A stretch of DNA of 64,000 bases from Streptomyces venezuelae (lineage in GTDB: Bacteria > Actinomycetota > Actinomycetes > Streptomycetales > Streptomycetaceae). Where the stretch lies: assembly GCF_008642275.1 (NCBI RefSeq), contig NZ_CP029189.1:6802001-6866000 (forward strand). The letters run 5' to 3'. The position numbers were made by a program, and so were the translations under genes. Below, piece after piece: positions 9,636-19,593 of this stretch. The notes beneath the pieces were generated by a model, which saw nothing but the letters and a program-made list of their open reading frames with translations, ran no database searches and was not told the DNA's origin. Position 1 is the stretch's first letter; every line of letters begins with the position of its first letter.

Positions 9636-9874
9636 GCTGACGCCCTCCTCACCAAGGTCGGCGTCGCCTCAATCGGCCCGCGAGGCCACCCTAGAGGGAC
9701 ACCATGTCGTCACCGCGCCCACCCGCTGTGCCACGGCCGTCATTGCTGTCGGCACTCGGCTTCCGGCACAACTTCTGTGGTGAAGAGCCGACTCTTGCGG
9801 TGGCGCCCGGGGCGGGAAGCGGCCTCCGTTCGGGTCCCCGCTTTCCGTCTGGAGGCAGACACGGCCACAGGCAT

Positions 9875-9888
9875 GGGACTATCGGCCC
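9875..9888. promoter_or_regulatory. DosR-like box upstream of SHOCT protein gene
   Basis: GGGACTATCGGCCC is the site in this window closest to the mycobacterial core on its left half (GGGACT). It lies 114 nt before the SHOCT protein gene, in the 367-bp gap 9,636-10,002. I saw no gene elsewhere in that gap. Confidence 0.55.
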
Positions 9889-10002
9889 TGGTCGCGACCC
9901 CGACCGGCCCATGCCCGGACGACACGGGCCGACGGACAGTGAGGACATGGGGGACATGCCCTGCGGGCCGTGTCCCAGACCATCGCAACAGGAGCGTGAG
10001 CC

Positions 10003-10287
10003 ATGTTCTGGTACGACCACGGAATGGGCGGATGGGGCTGGGTCGCCATGACGTTCACCATGGTCCTCCTCGTGGCCCTGGCCGTCGCGGGAGTCGTACT
10101 GCTCCTCCGCAGTGTCGACGGCTTCCCCTCGGGCCCAGGGCAGCCCCCGGCTGCGCCTTCCGCCAAGCAGGTGCTCGCCGAACGGTTCGCCCGAGGCGAG
10201 ATCGACGAAGAAGAGTACGAACAACGTCTGACCGCACTACGTGCGCACGGGCCGGGTCAAGACCCGCCAGGATCGGGAGAGAGCTGA
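10003..10287 (+). CDS. Small SHOCT-domain membrane protein
   Basis: The product has 94 residues. A Gly/Trp-rich N-terminus (MFWYDHGMGGWGW) leads into one transmembrane helix (about 16-36). A Pro-rich linker and a C-terminal SHOCT domain (about 54-82, with LAERFARGEIDEEEYEQRL) follow. SHOCT domains are short oligomerisation modules found at protein termini. This arrangement is common in actinobacteria beside stress genes; no enzymatic function is known. The upstream box suggests membership in the hypoxia regulon. Confidence 0.87.
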   Translation: MFWYDHGMGGWGWVAMTFTMVLLVALAVAGVVLLLRSVDGFPSGPGQPPAAPSAKQVLAERFARGEIDEEEYEQRLTALRAHGPGQDPPGSGES

Positions 10288-10422
10288 ACCCATCCTTCCG
10301 GAAGGGTGGCAGGCAGCGACTGAGGACCTGCGGAATCTTGTTCGTCGGCTGACCCCGCTTGTGTTCATCCCCCCATCCGGGTGACGGCGTCTCAGAACGT
10401 GCAGCACTGGTTCCCGTGCCGA

Positions 10423-12792
10423 TCAGTACGGCCAGGACCAGTCCGCGACCTCCGGGAGGTCGGTGCCGTGCTCGCGGATCCAGTCGTGGTGGCGGATGTG
10501 CTGGTCGGCCATGGCCTGGCGCAGGCCCTCGCCGCGGCTTGCGAGGCCGGGAACGCGGTCGATGACGTCCATGACGAGCCGGTAGCGGTCCATGTCGTTG
10601 CGCACGACCATGTCGAACGGGGTGGTCGTGGTGCCGGACTCCTTGTAGCCGCGGACGTGAAGCTGGGGGTGGCCGGTCCGGCGGTAGGCGAGGCGGTGGA
10701 TGAGCCACGGGTAGCCGTGGTAGGCGAAGATCACCGGCCTGTCGGTGGTGAAGAGCGCGTCGTACTCGGTGTCGGTCATGCCGTGCGGGTGTTCCTCGTG
10801 GGGCATCAGCCGGGCGATGTCGACGACGTTGACGACGCGGACGGCCAGCTCGGGGAGGTGTTCGCGGAGCAGGGCCGCGGCGGCCAGCGTCTCCATGGTG
10901 GGCACGTCGCCGGCGCAGGCGAGTACGACGTCGGGTTCGCGGGAGCCGTGGTCGGTGCCCGCCCACTCCCAGATGCCGGCGCCGCGCGTCACGTGGGTGC
11001 GGGCCTCGTCGATGGACAGCCAGTCGAAGCAGGGCTGTTTGCCCGCGACGATCACGTTGACCTGGTCGCGGCTGCGCAGGGCGTGGTCGGCCACGGCGAG
11101 GAGGGTGTTGGCGTCCGGCGGCAGGTAGACCCGGACGACCTCGGGACTCTTGTTGAGGACGTGGTCCACGAATCCGGGGTCCTGGTGCGAGAAGCCGTTG
11201 TTGTCCTGGCGCCAGACGTGCGAGGTGAGCAGGTAGTTGAGGGAGGCGATCGGCGCGCGCCAGGACAGTTCGCGCGAGGTCTTCAGCCACTTGATGTGCT
11301 GGGCGACCATGGAGTCGACGATGTGCGCGAAGGCTTCGTAGGTGGAGAAGAGGCCGTGGCGGCCGGTGAGGAGGTAGCCCTCCAGCCAGCCCTGGCAGAC
11401 GTGTTCGGACAGGATCTCCATGACCCGGCCGTCGCGGGCCAGGTTCTGGTCCGAGGCCTCCGTGATGCCCTGCCAGGCCTTGCCGGTGGCTTCGTACAGG
11501 CCGTCCAGCCGGTTGGAGGCGGTCTCGTCCGGACCGACGACCCTGAAGTCCCGTCGTTCAGCCGTGTCCCGCATGATCTGCGTGAGGAAGCGGCCGAGGA
11601 CGCGGGTCGGTTCGTGGAGGGTGCGGCCGGGCTTGTCGACGGGGACGGCGTGCTGGTCGAGCGCGGGCAGGGGGAGCGGCCGCAGGAGGCGGCCCCCGTT
11701 CGAGTACGGCACGGCGCCCAAGCGGTGCTCGCCGTCCGGCACGCAGGCCAGGACCTGGGCCGTCGGCCGGCCGTCGGCGTCGAAGAGCTCTTCCGGCCGG
11801 TACGAGCGCAGCCAGTCCTCCAGCTGCCGCAGGTGTGCCGGGTTCTCGCGCACACCGGCGAGCGGGACCTGGTGGGCCCGCCACGTGCCCTCGACCGGGT
11901 CGCCGTCGACGGACACCGGTCCGGTCCAGCCCTTGGGCGTACGCAGGACGATCACCGGCCAGCGTGCGTACTCCCGGCCGGGGTCGGTGGCCGCCGTCCG
12001 TGCCTCTTGCTGGATGCGGGCGATGCGGTCCAGGGCGTGGTCCATCGCGCGGGCCATGGCGTGGTGCACCTGTGCGGGGTCGCTGCCGGTCACGTACAGC
12101 GGGTCGTGCCCGTAGCCGCGCAGCAGCGCGTCGAGCTCGTCCTCGGGGATCCGGGACAGCACGGTCGGGTTGGCGATCTTGTAGCCGTTCAGGTGCAGGA
12201 TCGGCAGGACCGCCCCGTCGTGGACCGGGTCGAGGAACTTGTTCGAATGCCAGGACGCTGCGAGCGGTCCGGTCTCGGCCTCGCCGTCGCCGATGACGCA
12301 GGCGACCAGCAGGCCGGGGTGGTCGAAGGCGGCTCCGTAGGCGTGGGAGAGGGCATAACCCAGCTCCCCACCCTCGTGGACGGAACCGGGGGTCTCCGGC
12401 GCCACGTGGCTCGGCACCCCGCCGGGGAAGGAGAACTGCCGGAAGAGCTTGGCCATGCCGTCGGCATCGCGGCTCACGTCCGGATACGTCTCGCTGTACG
12501 TCCCTTCCAGCCAGGAGTTGGCCAGGACGGCGGGACCTCCGTGTCCCGGACCCCAGACGCACAGGGCCTCCAGCGCACGCTCCTTGACCACGCGGTTGAG
12601 GTGCGTGTGCACCAGGTTGAGGCCGGGCGAGGTGCCCCAGTGGCCGAGCAGCCGCGGCTTGATGTGCTCCGGCCTCAGCGGTTGGGTCAGCAGGGGGTTG
12701 CCCATGAGGTAGATCTGACCGACGGCCAGGTAGTTCGCGGCGCGCCAGTGGGCGTCCAGCTGCGAGATCGAGTGCGCGGTCAACGCGGTCAT
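10423..12792 (-). CDS. xfp: Xylulose-5-phosphate/fructose-6-phosphate phosphoketolase
   Basis: A 789-residue ThDP enzyme that splits xylulose-5-P (or fructose-6-P) with phosphate into acetyl-P and glyceraldehyde-3-P (or erythrose-4-P). Family signatures are intact: [28 protein letters not shown], the cofactor-binding [13 protein letters not shown] and [10 protein letters not shown]. Length matches the family (about 790-825). The reading frame continues far upstream, antisense to the next USP gene, but the ATG at 12,792 has AGGAG and the family N-terminus. Acetyl-P made here can yield ATP without oxygen if an acetate kinase exists elsewhere. A DosR-like box lies 105 nt upstream. Confidence 0.95.
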   Translation of the reverse strand: MTALTAHSISQLDAHWRAANYLAVGQIYLMGNPLLTQPLRPEHIKPRLLGHWGTSPGLNLVHTHLNRVVKERALEALCVWGPGHGGPAVLANSWLEGTYSETYPDVSRDADGMAKLFRQFSFPGGVPSHVAPETPGSVHEGGELGYALSHAYGAAFDHPGLLVACVIGDGEAETGPLAASWHSNKFLDPVHDGAVLPILHLNGYKIANPTVLSRIPEDELDALLRGYGHDPLYVTGSDPAQVHHAMARAMDHALDRIARIQQEARTAATDPGREYARWPVIVLRTPKGWTGPVSVDGDPVEGTWRAHQVPLAGVRENPAHLRQLEDWLRSYRPEELFDADGRPTAQVLACVPDGEHRLGAVPYSNGGRLLRPLPLPALDQHAVPVDKPGRTLHEPTRVLGRFLTQIMRDTAERRDFRVVGPDETASNRLDGLYEATGKAWQGITEASDQNLARDGRVMEILSEHVCQGWLEGYLLTGRHGLFSTYEAFAHIVDSMVAQHIKWLKTSRELSWRAPIASLNYLLTSHVWRQDNNGFSHQDPGFVDHVLNKSPEVVRVYLPPDANTLLAVADHALRSRDQVNVIVAGKQPCFDWLSIDEARTHVTRGAGIWEWAGTDHGSREPDVVLACAGDVPTMETLAAAALLREHLPELAVRVVNVVDIARLMPHEEHPHGMTDTEYDALFTTDRPVIFAYHGYPWLIHRLAYRRTGHPQLHVRGYKESGTTTTPFDMVVRNDMDRYRLVMDVIDRVPGLASRGEGLRQAMADQHIRHHDWIREHGTDLPEVADWSWPY

Positions 12793-12897
12793 GTCCGCTC
12801 CTGCGTCTGAGGGTCCGGGACGTTCGTCGACGGGGCCGATACCGACACCCTGCCCCTGCTGTGGTGCGGCCGCGAGAGGAGGACCGGCCCTCGAGAA

Positions 12898-12911
12898 GGG
12901 ACCGTTGGCCC
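12898..12911. promoter_or_regulatory. DosR-like box between phosphoketolase and USP genes
   Basis: GGGACCGTTGGCCC lies in the 243-bp divergent gap, 105 nt before the phosphoketolase ATG and 124 nt before the USP GTG, so it could serve either gene. Confidence 0.55.
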
Positions 12912-13035
12912 TTCTGCGCCCCTGCCCGGCACGAGCAAGGTGAATCCCGGTGGCGCCGGTCCTTCCCCCGGCCGGTGCCGCCCATCCCCGCCGGCCGACC
13001 CCGATGCCTCTCGCATCAGTACGGAGGACAGACCT

Positions 13036-13911
13036 GTGAAGCGCACCCTCGTTGTCGGAGTGGACGGATCCCCGGAAAGCCGGGCCGCCGCGGACTGGGC
13101 CGCGCGCGAAGCCGTACGGCGTGACCTGCCCCTGCACGTGGTCCACGCCTGGCTGTGGCAGCCGCTCGCCGTCCCGATCGTCCAGGACCGCGACACCGAA
13201 TCCCGTCGGGCCGACGACATCCTGAAGGAGGTCGAGCAGGAGCTCACCCACCGGTACCCGTCGCTCGCGCTCACCGCAGAAGTCCTGTGCGACACGCCCG
13301 TGCCGGCCCTGCTGCGCACCGCCAAGGAGGCCGAGATGCTGATCCTCGGCACCCGCGGGCACGGAGCTCTGCTCGGCTTCCTGCTCGGCTCCTACGGTCA
13401 GCAGGTGATCGCTGCCGCCGAGTGCCCCGTCGTCTCCGTCCGCTCCGCCCACGGCAGGCCTCTGGCCGTGCCGGAGGAGGGCGAGGTCGTCGTGGGACAG
13501 CAGGGTGGTGTGGAGGAGTCCGCCGAGGTACTGCGTGTCGCGTTCGAGGCGGCCGCGGCGCGCAAGGTCCCGCTCCGCGCCGTCCGGGCCTGGAACCTGC
13601 CCCCGGTGTACGGATACAGCCCCGGCTCGATGTGGATCGCCGAGCAGTTCGGCGGTCTGGAGCCGTTCGAGAAGGCCGCGCTGGACCAGGCGCTGGAGCC
13701 GTGGCGGCTGAGGTTTCCCGAGGTGGAGGTCGTCGCGCACGTGGAGCGGGGCAGCGCCGGCCACGTGCTGCTGTCGGAGGCTTCGGACGCCCAGCTGGTC
13801 GTCGTCGGCCGCCGGGTCCGCGAGTCGGCGGTGGGTACGCGCATCGGGTCGGTGGCCCATGCCGTGCTCCACCACGCGGCCTGCCCCGTCGCTGTCGTCC
13901 CGCACCACTGA
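13036..13911 (+). CDS. Tandem-domain universal stress protein
   Basis: 291 residues from the GTG at 13,036, which follows GGAGG; an upstream in-frame start at 12,940 lacks a ribosome site. Domain 1 begins [15 protein letters not shown] and has [15 protein letters not shown]. Domain 2 begins with the weak strand EVVVGQQGG and retains the late [15 protein letters not shown] loop and [13 protein letters not shown] end. It is divergent from phosphoketolase and shares its box-containing promoter region. Confidence 0.91.
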   Translation: MKRTLVVGVDGSPESRAAADWAAREAVRRDLPLHVVHAWLWQPLAVPIVQDRDTESRRADDILKEVEQELTHRYPSLALTAEVLCDTPVPALLRTAKEAEMLILGTRGHGALLGFLLGSYGQQVIAAAECPVVSVRSAHGRPLAVPEEGEVVVGQQGGVEESAEVLRVAFEAAAARKVPLRAVRAWNLPPVYGYSPGSMWIAEQFGGLEPFEKAALDQALEPWRLRFPEVEVVAHVERGSAGHVLLSEASDAQLVVVGRRVRESAVGTRIGSVAHAVLHHAACPVAVVPHH

Positions 13912-13954
13912 CGCCGAATCGACACTTGAAGCCGGGCTCGCCGTCGTAGGGCGT

Positions 13955-14284
13955 GTCCAGCAGTGCCTCCTCGTCGTCGAACGACGTGAGCATCAGGCAG
14001 GCCAGCTCGGGCATCCGTGAGCGCAACTCGCGGCAGACGCTGACCCCGTCGCCGTCCTGGAGCCGTACGTCCAGGATCGCGACCCGGGGGCGCAGTGCGG
14101 GGATGCGGATCAGCGCCTGTTCCGCCGTGCCCGCCTCACCGACCACGGTCAGGTCCGGCTTGGCGTCCAGTAGGTCGTGCACCCCTCTGCGTACGACCTC
14201 GTGGTCGTCGAGGAGGAAGATGCTGATGGGAACGGTCGCGCCGCGCGCGCTCGTCGCGTGGGAGTGGGCACCACTGCCGGTCAT
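13955..14284 (-). pseudogene. Truncated DevR-like response regulator (receiver only)
   Basis: From the ATG at 14,284 the frame encodes about 110 residues of receiver domain nearly identical to the intact regulator at 30,803 ([19 protein letters not shown], then [10 protein letters not shown]). The phospho-acceptor Asp is present in VAILDVRLQDGDG. Homology stops abruptly at 13,955, before the end of the receiver, and the whole LuxR-type HTH is missing. Downstream the frame reads meaninglessly into the antisense of the neighbouring USP gene. It is a deletion remnant. The two boxes on its promoter side survive and now serve the STAS gene. Confidence 0.85.
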
Positions 14285-14360
14285 GACGCAACTCCTTCGC
14301 CTGGTTCGTCCTGAAGGCACGAAGACCGGCATCCCCCCTTCCGTACGGGCGGGACGGACA

Positions 14361-14437
14361 GGACCGATCGGCCCTCATCGGCCTGCCGCTGCGCGCGGCA
14401 GGGCCGGTGTGGGCAGAGGAGGAGGGACCTTCGGCCC
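14361..14437. promoter_or_regulatory. Two DosR-like boxes between regulator remnant and STAS gene
   Basis: GGACCGATCGGCCC (14,361-14,374) and GGGACCTTCGGCCC (14,424-14,437) lie 63 nt apart, 108 nt before the STAS gene at their nearer edge. The pair is in the place where an autoregulated devR promoter would be expected. Confidence 0.58.
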
Positions 14438-14545
14438 TGTCCGAGGGCCTGCCGGGCCTTCCCGAGTGCACTCAGCACCCGATGAACTGCGGGTGCACGG
14501 GGAACGGCGCGACTCGACGGAGCCGCACGCAGCGCGGAGGACACC

Positions 14546-14872
14546 ATGACGACCGCCTTGATCGACTTGCGGACCGTGGCACGCGACGACCGCGGCCTGA
14601 GGATGGCCCTGGCCGGAGAGCTCGACTTCCATACGGCGAGACGAGTGGAACCACGCCTCGCCGAACTCGCCGGATTCGGCCACCGCAACATGGTCCTGGA
14701 CTTGTCCGGGATCTCCTTCTGCGACAGCTCGGGTATCGAACTCTTCCTCCGGCTCCACCAGCGCTGCCGTAGCGCGGGCACGCAGCTCCTGCTCCGCGGC
14801 GTACCACCCCTGCTGGTCAAGTCCATGCAGGTGCTCGGTGTCGACCGCGGCCTGCCGCTCGCCGTGACGTGA
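14546..14872 (+). CDS. STAS-domain anti-sigma factor antagonist
   Basis: 108 residues forming a single STAS fold of the SpoIIAA/RsbV type. The conserved phosphorylation site is in FCDSSGIELFLRL (about 57-69), preceded by the NMVLDLSGI strand. Such proteins sequester an anti-sigma kinase when dephosphorylated and so free a stress sigma factor. No partner kinase or sigma gene is adjacent, so the target must be encoded elsewhere. Upstream boxes tie it to the regulator system. Confidence 0.88.
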   Translation: MTTALIDLRTVARDDRGLRMALAGELDFHTARRVEPRLAELAGFGHRNMVLDLSGISFCDSSGIELFLRLHQRCRSAGTQLLLRGVPPLLVKSMQVLGVDRGLPLAVT

Positions 14873-14905
14873 TCGAGCGGGTGCCCGAATCTCGCCCCCT
14901 GACGG

Positions 14906-14919
14906 GGACCGTTCGGCCC
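14906..14919. promoter_or_regulatory. DosR-like box upstream of PNPOx-like gene
   Basis: GGACCGTTCGGCCC lies 79 nt before the start. A second, less regular copy, GGGCCCATCGGGGCC (14,967-14,981), is only 17 nt before the start and could act as a roadblock site. Confidence 0.55.
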
Positions 14920-14998
14920 TGGTTCTCCCGTGGATCGCGGTGAAAGCTGGGATGCGGAAGCCGCAAGGGCCCATCGGGGCCGGACGAAGGTAAGCAGC

Positions 14999-15493
14999 AT
15001 GGATCACGAAGGCAACCCGCTACGGACCCGAGAGGTCGGTGACACGACAGCGCGCCGCTACATGCGGGAGCTGGACAGGGCCGAGGCCCTGCGGCTGCTC
15101 TCGACGGTGTCCCTGGGGCGCATCGTCTTCACTCAGCACGCGCTGCCCGCCGTCCGCCCGGTGAACCATCTCGTCGAGAACGAGGCCATCATCGTCCGGA
15201 TACATGAGGACGGAGCATTGGCCTCCCTGGCGGCACCCGCCGATGCTCCCGGTGTGGTGGTCGCTTACGAAGCGGACGTCATCGATTCCGTCACGCACCT
15301 CGGCTGGAGCGTTGTCGTCACTGGTTACGCGAGGGTGGTGGCAGATGCCGACGAGATGGACCGGTACACGCACTTGCTTCGTCCATGGGTGGCGCACCGG
15401 ATGACCAGCACCCTGAGGATCCGTCCGGATCTCGTCACCGGGTTCCGGCTGGAGGCGGACCCGACGCAGCCCGTGCCCGCGGCCCGGGGCTGA
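14999..15493 (+). CDS. Pyridoxamine-5'-phosphate oxidase-like flavoprotein
   Basis: 164 residues from the ATG at 14,999 (GAAGG upstream; an in-frame GTG at 14,930 would add an unconserved leader). It has the split-barrel flavin-binding fold, with the family start LDRAEALRLLSTVSLGRIVF followed by the PVNHLVENEAIIVRI strand pair. Related small proteins bind FMN, F420 or haem, and several belong to the mycobacterial DosR regulon. The reaction is unknown. It is convergent with the histidine kinase gene, 16 nt away. Confidence 0.85.
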   Translation: MDHEGNPLRTREVGDTTARRYMRELDRAEALRLLSTVSLGRIVFTQHALPAVRPVNHLVENEAIIVRIHEDGALASLAAPADAPGVVVAYEADVIDSVTHLGWSVVVTGYARVVADADEMDRYTHLLRPWVAHRMTSTLRIRPDLVTGFRLEADPTQPVPAARG

Positions 15494-15509
15494 CGCCCTG
15501 CCCCGGTCC

Positions 15510-17228
15510 TCAGCCCCCGGTGGGGAGGGGAGCCCGCCAGACGAGCCTTGTACCCCCGTCACCCGGAGTCTCGTGACTGAAGGAGCCGCCCAGGCTCCGC
15601 GCCCGCTCGTCGAGGTTGAGCAGGCCGCTTCTGCGGCCTTGAGCCGGAATACCTGTCCCGTTGTCCGAGACGGTCAGTACGATCTCGCCCTGGCCGGCCT
15701 TGAGGGTCACTCCGACCCGGGTCGCCTGTGCGTGGCGGGCGGCGTTGCTGAGCAGCTCGCCCAGCACAGCCATGACGTGGTCGGCGATCTGTGGAGGTAC
15801 GTCGGTGTCGAGCAGGCCCTCCATGCTCAGACGCGGCGGGTGGCCGAGGGCGGTGGCCGCGTCGCCGACGGCACGGGCGGCGCGCGCCCGCAGCCCAGGG
15901 CCGCTCTCGCGGTCCTTGGTGCGCAGCCCGAAGATCGTCGACCGGATGATCTTGATCGTTTCGTCCAGGTCGTCGACGGCCCGGCCGACCCTCTCGGCCG
16001 CCCCTTCGTGCTCGACGAGCCGGGCAGCGCTCTGCAGGGTCATGCCGGTGGCGAAGAGCCGCTGGATGGCCAGGTCGTGCAGGTCGCGGGCGATCCGGTC
16101 GCGCTCCTCCAGGAGTGCTATCTGCTCGGCGTCCCGGCGCCGCTCCGCCAGCTCCAAGGCGAGCGCGGCCTGACCTGCGAAGGCGACGAGGGGCTCCAGC
16201 TCTCCCTCGCCGAACGCCGGTTCTCCCGCCGGGCGCGCGAGCAGCAGGACACCTCTGCTTTCGCCGCCCGCGGTGCCCAACGGGACTGCCACGGCGGGCC
16301 CCAACCCTTCCTGAATCTGGGACTCTGCGGGATAGTGCTCGTCGGCCCAGGCTTGCACCGCTGTGACGGGTTTGCCGGCCAGGTGCGCCGCTCCTGCGAG
16401 CGTGCCCGCGAAGGGGACGACGAGACCTTGCCGCTCGGCTCCGTCCGCATCGGCCGCGAACTCCACGACCAGGCCGTCGATACCCGGCACGGGCATGGCG
16501 ATGTCAGCGAGGCGTGCCGCGGTGATCTCTTGTGCGCGGCGGGCGATGAGCTCCAGTACCGTCGGGCGGGAGCTGCCGGACAGCAGGCTCTCGGTGATCT
16601 CCGCATTGGCCCTGAGCCACCGCTGCTGGCGCTGAGAGCCCTCGTAGAGCCGCGCGTTGTCGATCGCGACACCCGCCGCCACCGACAGGGTGGAGATGAC
16701 CGTCTCGTCCTCGGTGTCGAAGTCGATCCCGCCGCGCTTGTCGGTCAGGTAGAGATTGCCGAACACCTCCTCGCGGACCCGGATCGGCACACCGAGGAAG
16801 GTGCGCATGGGTGGGTGATGGGCCGGAAAGCCGTAGGAAGAGGAGTGCGCGCCGAGATCCGTCAGGCGCAGCGGTTCCGGGTGGTGGATGACCTCCCCGA
16901 GCAGGCCGTGGCCGGCCGGCAAGGGACCGATCTCGGCGATCTCCTCATCCGTGAGCCCCACGGTCAGGAACTGTGAGAGAGTCCGGCCGTCGGGGCCGAT
17001 CACTCCCAGAGCGCCGTACTCGGCGTCGACGAGCAGGGCTGCCGCCTCCACGATCCGCCGGAGCACCTGGGCGAGATCCAGCTCCCGCCCCACCGACACT
17101 ACGGCTTCCAGGAGGCTGTGCACCCGGTCCCGGGTGCCCCGCACCTCGTCGATGCGCGCTTGGAGCTCGTCCAGCAGCTCGTCCAGCCGCATCCGCGGTA
17201 CCTGCGTCAACGGATCCCTCACACCCAC
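15510..17228 (-). CDS. DevS/DosT-like GAF-domain sensor histidine kinase
   Basis: 572 residues from a GTG preceded by GGAGGGG (an in-frame GTG at 17,285 is possible). Order: a short N-terminal helix, GAF-A (about 40-185), GAF-B (about 215-355), a HisKA_3 dimerisation helix with phospho-acceptor His384 in ARDLHDLAIQRLF, and a HATPase_c domain with ELLSNAARH and SDNGTGIP. In mycobacteria GAF-A of such kinases holds haem and senses O2, CO and NO; here a haem His in GAF-A is plausible but unproven. The receiver gene expected beside it is truncated (13,955-14,284), so the likely partner is the regulator at 30,803. Confidence 0.92.
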   Translation of the reverse strand: MGVRDPLTQVPRMRLDELLDELQARIDEVRGTRDRVHSLLEAVVSVGRELDLAQVLRRIVEAAALLVDAEYGALGVIGPDGRTLSQFLTVGLTDEEIAEIGPLPAGHGLLGEVIHHPEPLRLTDLGAHSSSYGFPAHHPPMRTFLGVPIRVREEVFGNLYLTDKRGGIDFDTEDETVISTLSVAAGVAIDNARLYEGSQRQQRWLRANAEITESLLSGSSRPTVLELIARRAQEITAARLADIAMPVPGIDGLVVEFAADADGAERQGLVVPFAGTLAGAAHLAGKPVTAVQAWADEHYPAESQIQEGLGPAVAVPLGTAGGESRGVLLLARPAGEPAFGEGELEPLVAFAGQAALALELAERRRDAEQIALLEERDRIARDLHDLAIQRLFATGMTLQSAARLVEHEGAAERVGRAVDDLDETIKIIRSTIFGLRTKDRESGPGLRARAARAVGDAATALGHPPRLSMEGLLDTDVPPQIADHVMAVLGELLSNAARHAQATRVGVTLKAGQGEIVLTVSDNGTGIPAQGRRSGLLNLDERARSLGGSFSHETPGDGGTRLVWRAPLPTGG

Positions 17229-17371
17229 GCGCTTCCCCTCCGACGGCTCGCTCGGTTCCCCGATCCACGGCCAGCGTATCGACACGCCCGGGCCCGATCG
17301 GCACCGTGGCGCGCGGATACCAGCCGAGGCCGTGACCGAAGCCCCGGACGACGACGGGGAGGACAGACGTC

Positions 17372-17659
17372 GTGGGTCTGAAGAAGGCGGTCTACGAGGA
17401 CGAGCTGCCAGGGCTCCAGACGGAGCTGATCAAACTCCAGGAGTGGGTGCGCGCGGAGGGCGCCCGGCTCGTCGTCGTCTTCGAGGGCCGCGACGCAGCG
17501 GGCAAGGGCGGCACGATCAAGCGTGTACCAGCTCCTGCACGCACGGCCCAACGACGAAGCGGCTGGATGGTCACTCAACTGCAAGAAGACCGGATCTCGC
17601 TGCCGACTTCGACGGGGGCGAAGCCCCTCGGCGTGTTCTCGATGTCTGTGCCGTCGTAG
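17372..17659 (+). pseudogene. 5' fragment of polyphosphate kinase 2
   Basis: From a GTG after GGGGAGG, about 52 residues match the N-terminus of PPK2: [13 protein letters not shown], then the Walker A region [18 protein letters not shown]. After about 17,527 similarity stops; the rest of the family (lid, Walker B, about 200 residues) is absent and the frame runs through unrelated sequence to a stop at 17,659. It cannot be an active kinase. An intact copy would have used polyphosphate to rephosphorylate nucleotides, which fits the low-energy theme of the island. Confidence 0.8.
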
Positions 17660-18080
17660 AGGGGTTCGGCAGGTCGGTGTTCAGGATCGGGCCTCGAAGC
17701 CGGGCTTCTCCCGGTTGCGACGACGCAGGGCCGCGGAACCCTTGAAGCGCCTGCAGTGGACCAGTTGCAGGCGTGGGTGCTTTCGATGGGGAACTGCCCC
17801 TTCACGAAGCCGAGTCGACTCCGGCGGGGCAGGCTCTGACCACCAAGGAGGCCGCACGGTTCGGCCTCGGACGTCCGGCCCGTGACCTGGTCGCCGATTT
17901 ACGGGACGCGGGGTCGGTCGCGCAGGACGGCTGCTGTACGTGCCGGTCACTGGTGGGCGGCGCGTTCCCGGGCGCCGTTACGCACGCCGCACGGCGCCAC
18001 TGCCGGCCGCTCGCGGCCGTCGCACCGCACGCAGACGTCTGACCGAGGGTTCGCCCCGCCGCGTCCGGTTCCGACCGGCC
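17660..18080. other. Non-coding scar before the arginine deiminase operon
   Basis: About 420 bp after the PPK2 fragment with several open frames on both strands and no recognisable product. Codon bias is inconsistent between frames. I read this as the decayed remainder of an insertion or deletion that removed most of ppk2. Confidence 0.4.
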
Positions 18081-18108
18081 CTGCGCAGGGCCGAAGGGCC
18101 CTGCGCAG
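18081..18108. promoter_or_regulatory. 28-bp perfect palindrome containing a DosR-like box, upstream of arcA
   Basis: Arms CTGCGCAGGGCC and GGCCCTGCGCAG are exact 12-bp inverted repeats around GAAG. The central 14 bases (18,088-18,101) are GGGCCGAAGGGCCC. It lies 190 nt before arcA, further than other boxes. It could be a regulator site or an RNA hairpin in the leader; the match to the repeated motif favours the former. Confidence 0.55.
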
Positions 18109-18297
18109 CGACCGAACGGGACCTCCCGGAGAGTGCCGACCGGCCTGCCACCAGGGACTGTTGCCGCCGGGCACGAGGGGGCGCGAGTGACAGAGTTCAA
18201 GTGCTCCCCGAGGCGCCCCCAGAGGACGCCCGGCCGGGCGCACATCCCATGACGGCGCCCGTCGAGCGCACCTTCCGTCTCACCTCCGGGGGACCCC

Positions 18298-19521
18298 ATG
18301 ACGTTTCACGTCGACTCCGAGACCGGCCGGCTGCGGCAGGTCATCCTGCACCGCCCCGACCGCGAAATGACACGCCTCACACCCACCAACAAGGACGAGC
18401 TCCTCTTCGACGACGTGCTGTGGGCCAAGCGCGCCCGAGACGAGCACGACGCGTTCGCCGATGTCCTGCGGGACCGCGGAGTGCGCGTGCACCTCCTGGC
18501 GGACCTGCTCACCGAGACGTTGGACGGCATCGAGGCGCGGCAGCTCGTGCTGGACCGGGTCTTCGACGAACGCGAGTTCGGCATACTCGGCACCGACCAG
18601 CTCCGCACGTACTTCGACTACCTGGAGCCGGCCGCCCTGACCGCCTGCCTCATCGGCGGCGTCACCAAGGCGGAACTGCTCGAGCGCACGGGCCCGATAC
18701 CGAGCGTACGACTGCACGCCATGGCGCCCGACGACTTCCTCCTCGCGCCGCTGCCCAACCATCTGTTCACCCGGGACACCTCGTGCTGGGTGTACGACGG
18801 CGTGAGCGTCAACCCGATGAACAAACGGGCACGCCGCCGTGAAACGGTTCACTTCGAAGCCCTCTACCAGCACCACCCCCTCTTCGCGAAGGGGGAGTTC
18901 CACCGCTGGTCCGACGGGCAGGCGGCCTATCCCGCCACCATCGAGGGCGGCGACGTCCTGGTCATCGGCAACGGCGCGGTGCTCGTCGGCATGAGCGAGC
19001 GCACCACGCCTCAGGCCGTGGAGAATCTCGCCCTGCGCATGTTCGCGGCGGGTTCCGCCCAGCGGGTCGTGGCCGTCAGCCTGCCGAAGAGCCGCAGCTT
19101 CATGCACCTCGACACGGTCATGACGATGGTCAGCGGCGACACCTTCACCCGATACGCCGGCCTCGGCATGCTGCCTTCCTCCACGATCGAACCGGGGACC
19201 GGCGGGGAGCGGCTGAGGGTCACCGACCACGCCCCCGAGGACATGGACCGGGCCATCGCCGACGCGCTGGGTCTGCCGTCCATCAACGTCCTCACCCCGA
19301 GCCAGGACCTGCGGTCCGCCGAGCGGGAGCAGTGGGACGACGGCTGCAACGTGCTGGCCGTGGAACCCGGCGTGGTCGTCGCCTACGAGCGCAACGTGAC
19401 CACCAACACCCACCTGCGCAAGAGCGGTATCGAGGTGATCACCGTTCGAGGCAGCGAACTCGGCCGGGGCCGTGGCGGCCCGCGGTGCATGACCTGTCCC
19501 ATCGAGCGCGAGGCCGCCTGA
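18298..19521 (+). CDS. arcA: Arginine deiminase
   Basis: A 407-residue guanidino-group hydrolase converting arginine to citrulline and ammonia in the cytoplasm. Catalytic elements are present: [29 protein letters not shown] (general His) and the nucleophile Cys397 in GGPRCMTCP. Length fits the family (405-420). It is the first of four co-directional genes that make up the whole ADI pathway, with a palindromic box upstream. The pathway yields one ATP per arginine without oxygen and raises pH. Confidence 0.97.
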   Translation: MTFHVDSETGRLRQVILHRPDREMTRLTPTNKDELLFDDVLWAKRARDEHDAFADVLRDRGVRVHLLADLLTETLDGIEARQLVLDRVFDEREFGILGTDQLRTYFDYLEPAALTACLIGGVTKAELLERTGPIPSVRLHAMAPDDFLLAPLPNHLFTRDTSCWVYDGVSVNPMNKRARRRETVHFEALYQHHPLFAKGEFHRWSDGQAAYPATIEGGDVLVIGNGAVLVGMSERTTPQAVENLALRMFAAGSAQRVVAVSLPKSRSFMHLDTVMTMVSGDTFTRYAGLGMLPSSTIEPGTGGERLRVTDHAPEDMDRAIADALGLPSINVLTPSQDLRSAEREQWDDGCNVLAVEPGVVVAYERNVTTNTHLRKSGIEVITVRGSELGRGRGGPRCMTCPIEREAA

Positions 19522-19593
19522 CCCCCCTCCCGCGCCCCCGCGTCCCCGTCATCCGCCCGCCGCACACACCCCGTACACATCGAGGAGCCCGCC

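Noticed and set aside
10381..12810. An 809-codon plus-strand frame opposite phosphoketolase
   Set aside because: Antisense shadow in a high-GC gene; no ribosome site or domain.
10423..13908. A 1161-codon minus-strand frame apparently extending phosphoketolase by 370 residues
   Set aside because: The extension is antisense to a clear USP gene with its own ribosome site; the family N-terminus and AGGAG mark the start at 12,792.
13271..14332. A 353-residue protein fusing a response regulator to an Arg/Pro-rich domain
   Set aside because: The second half is the antisense of the USP gene at 13,036; only the receiver part is real, hence the pseudogene call.
17773..18042. An 89-codon plus-strand frame in the gap before arcA
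   Set aside because: No ribosome site, no recognisable family and inconsistent codon bias; left as part of a scar.
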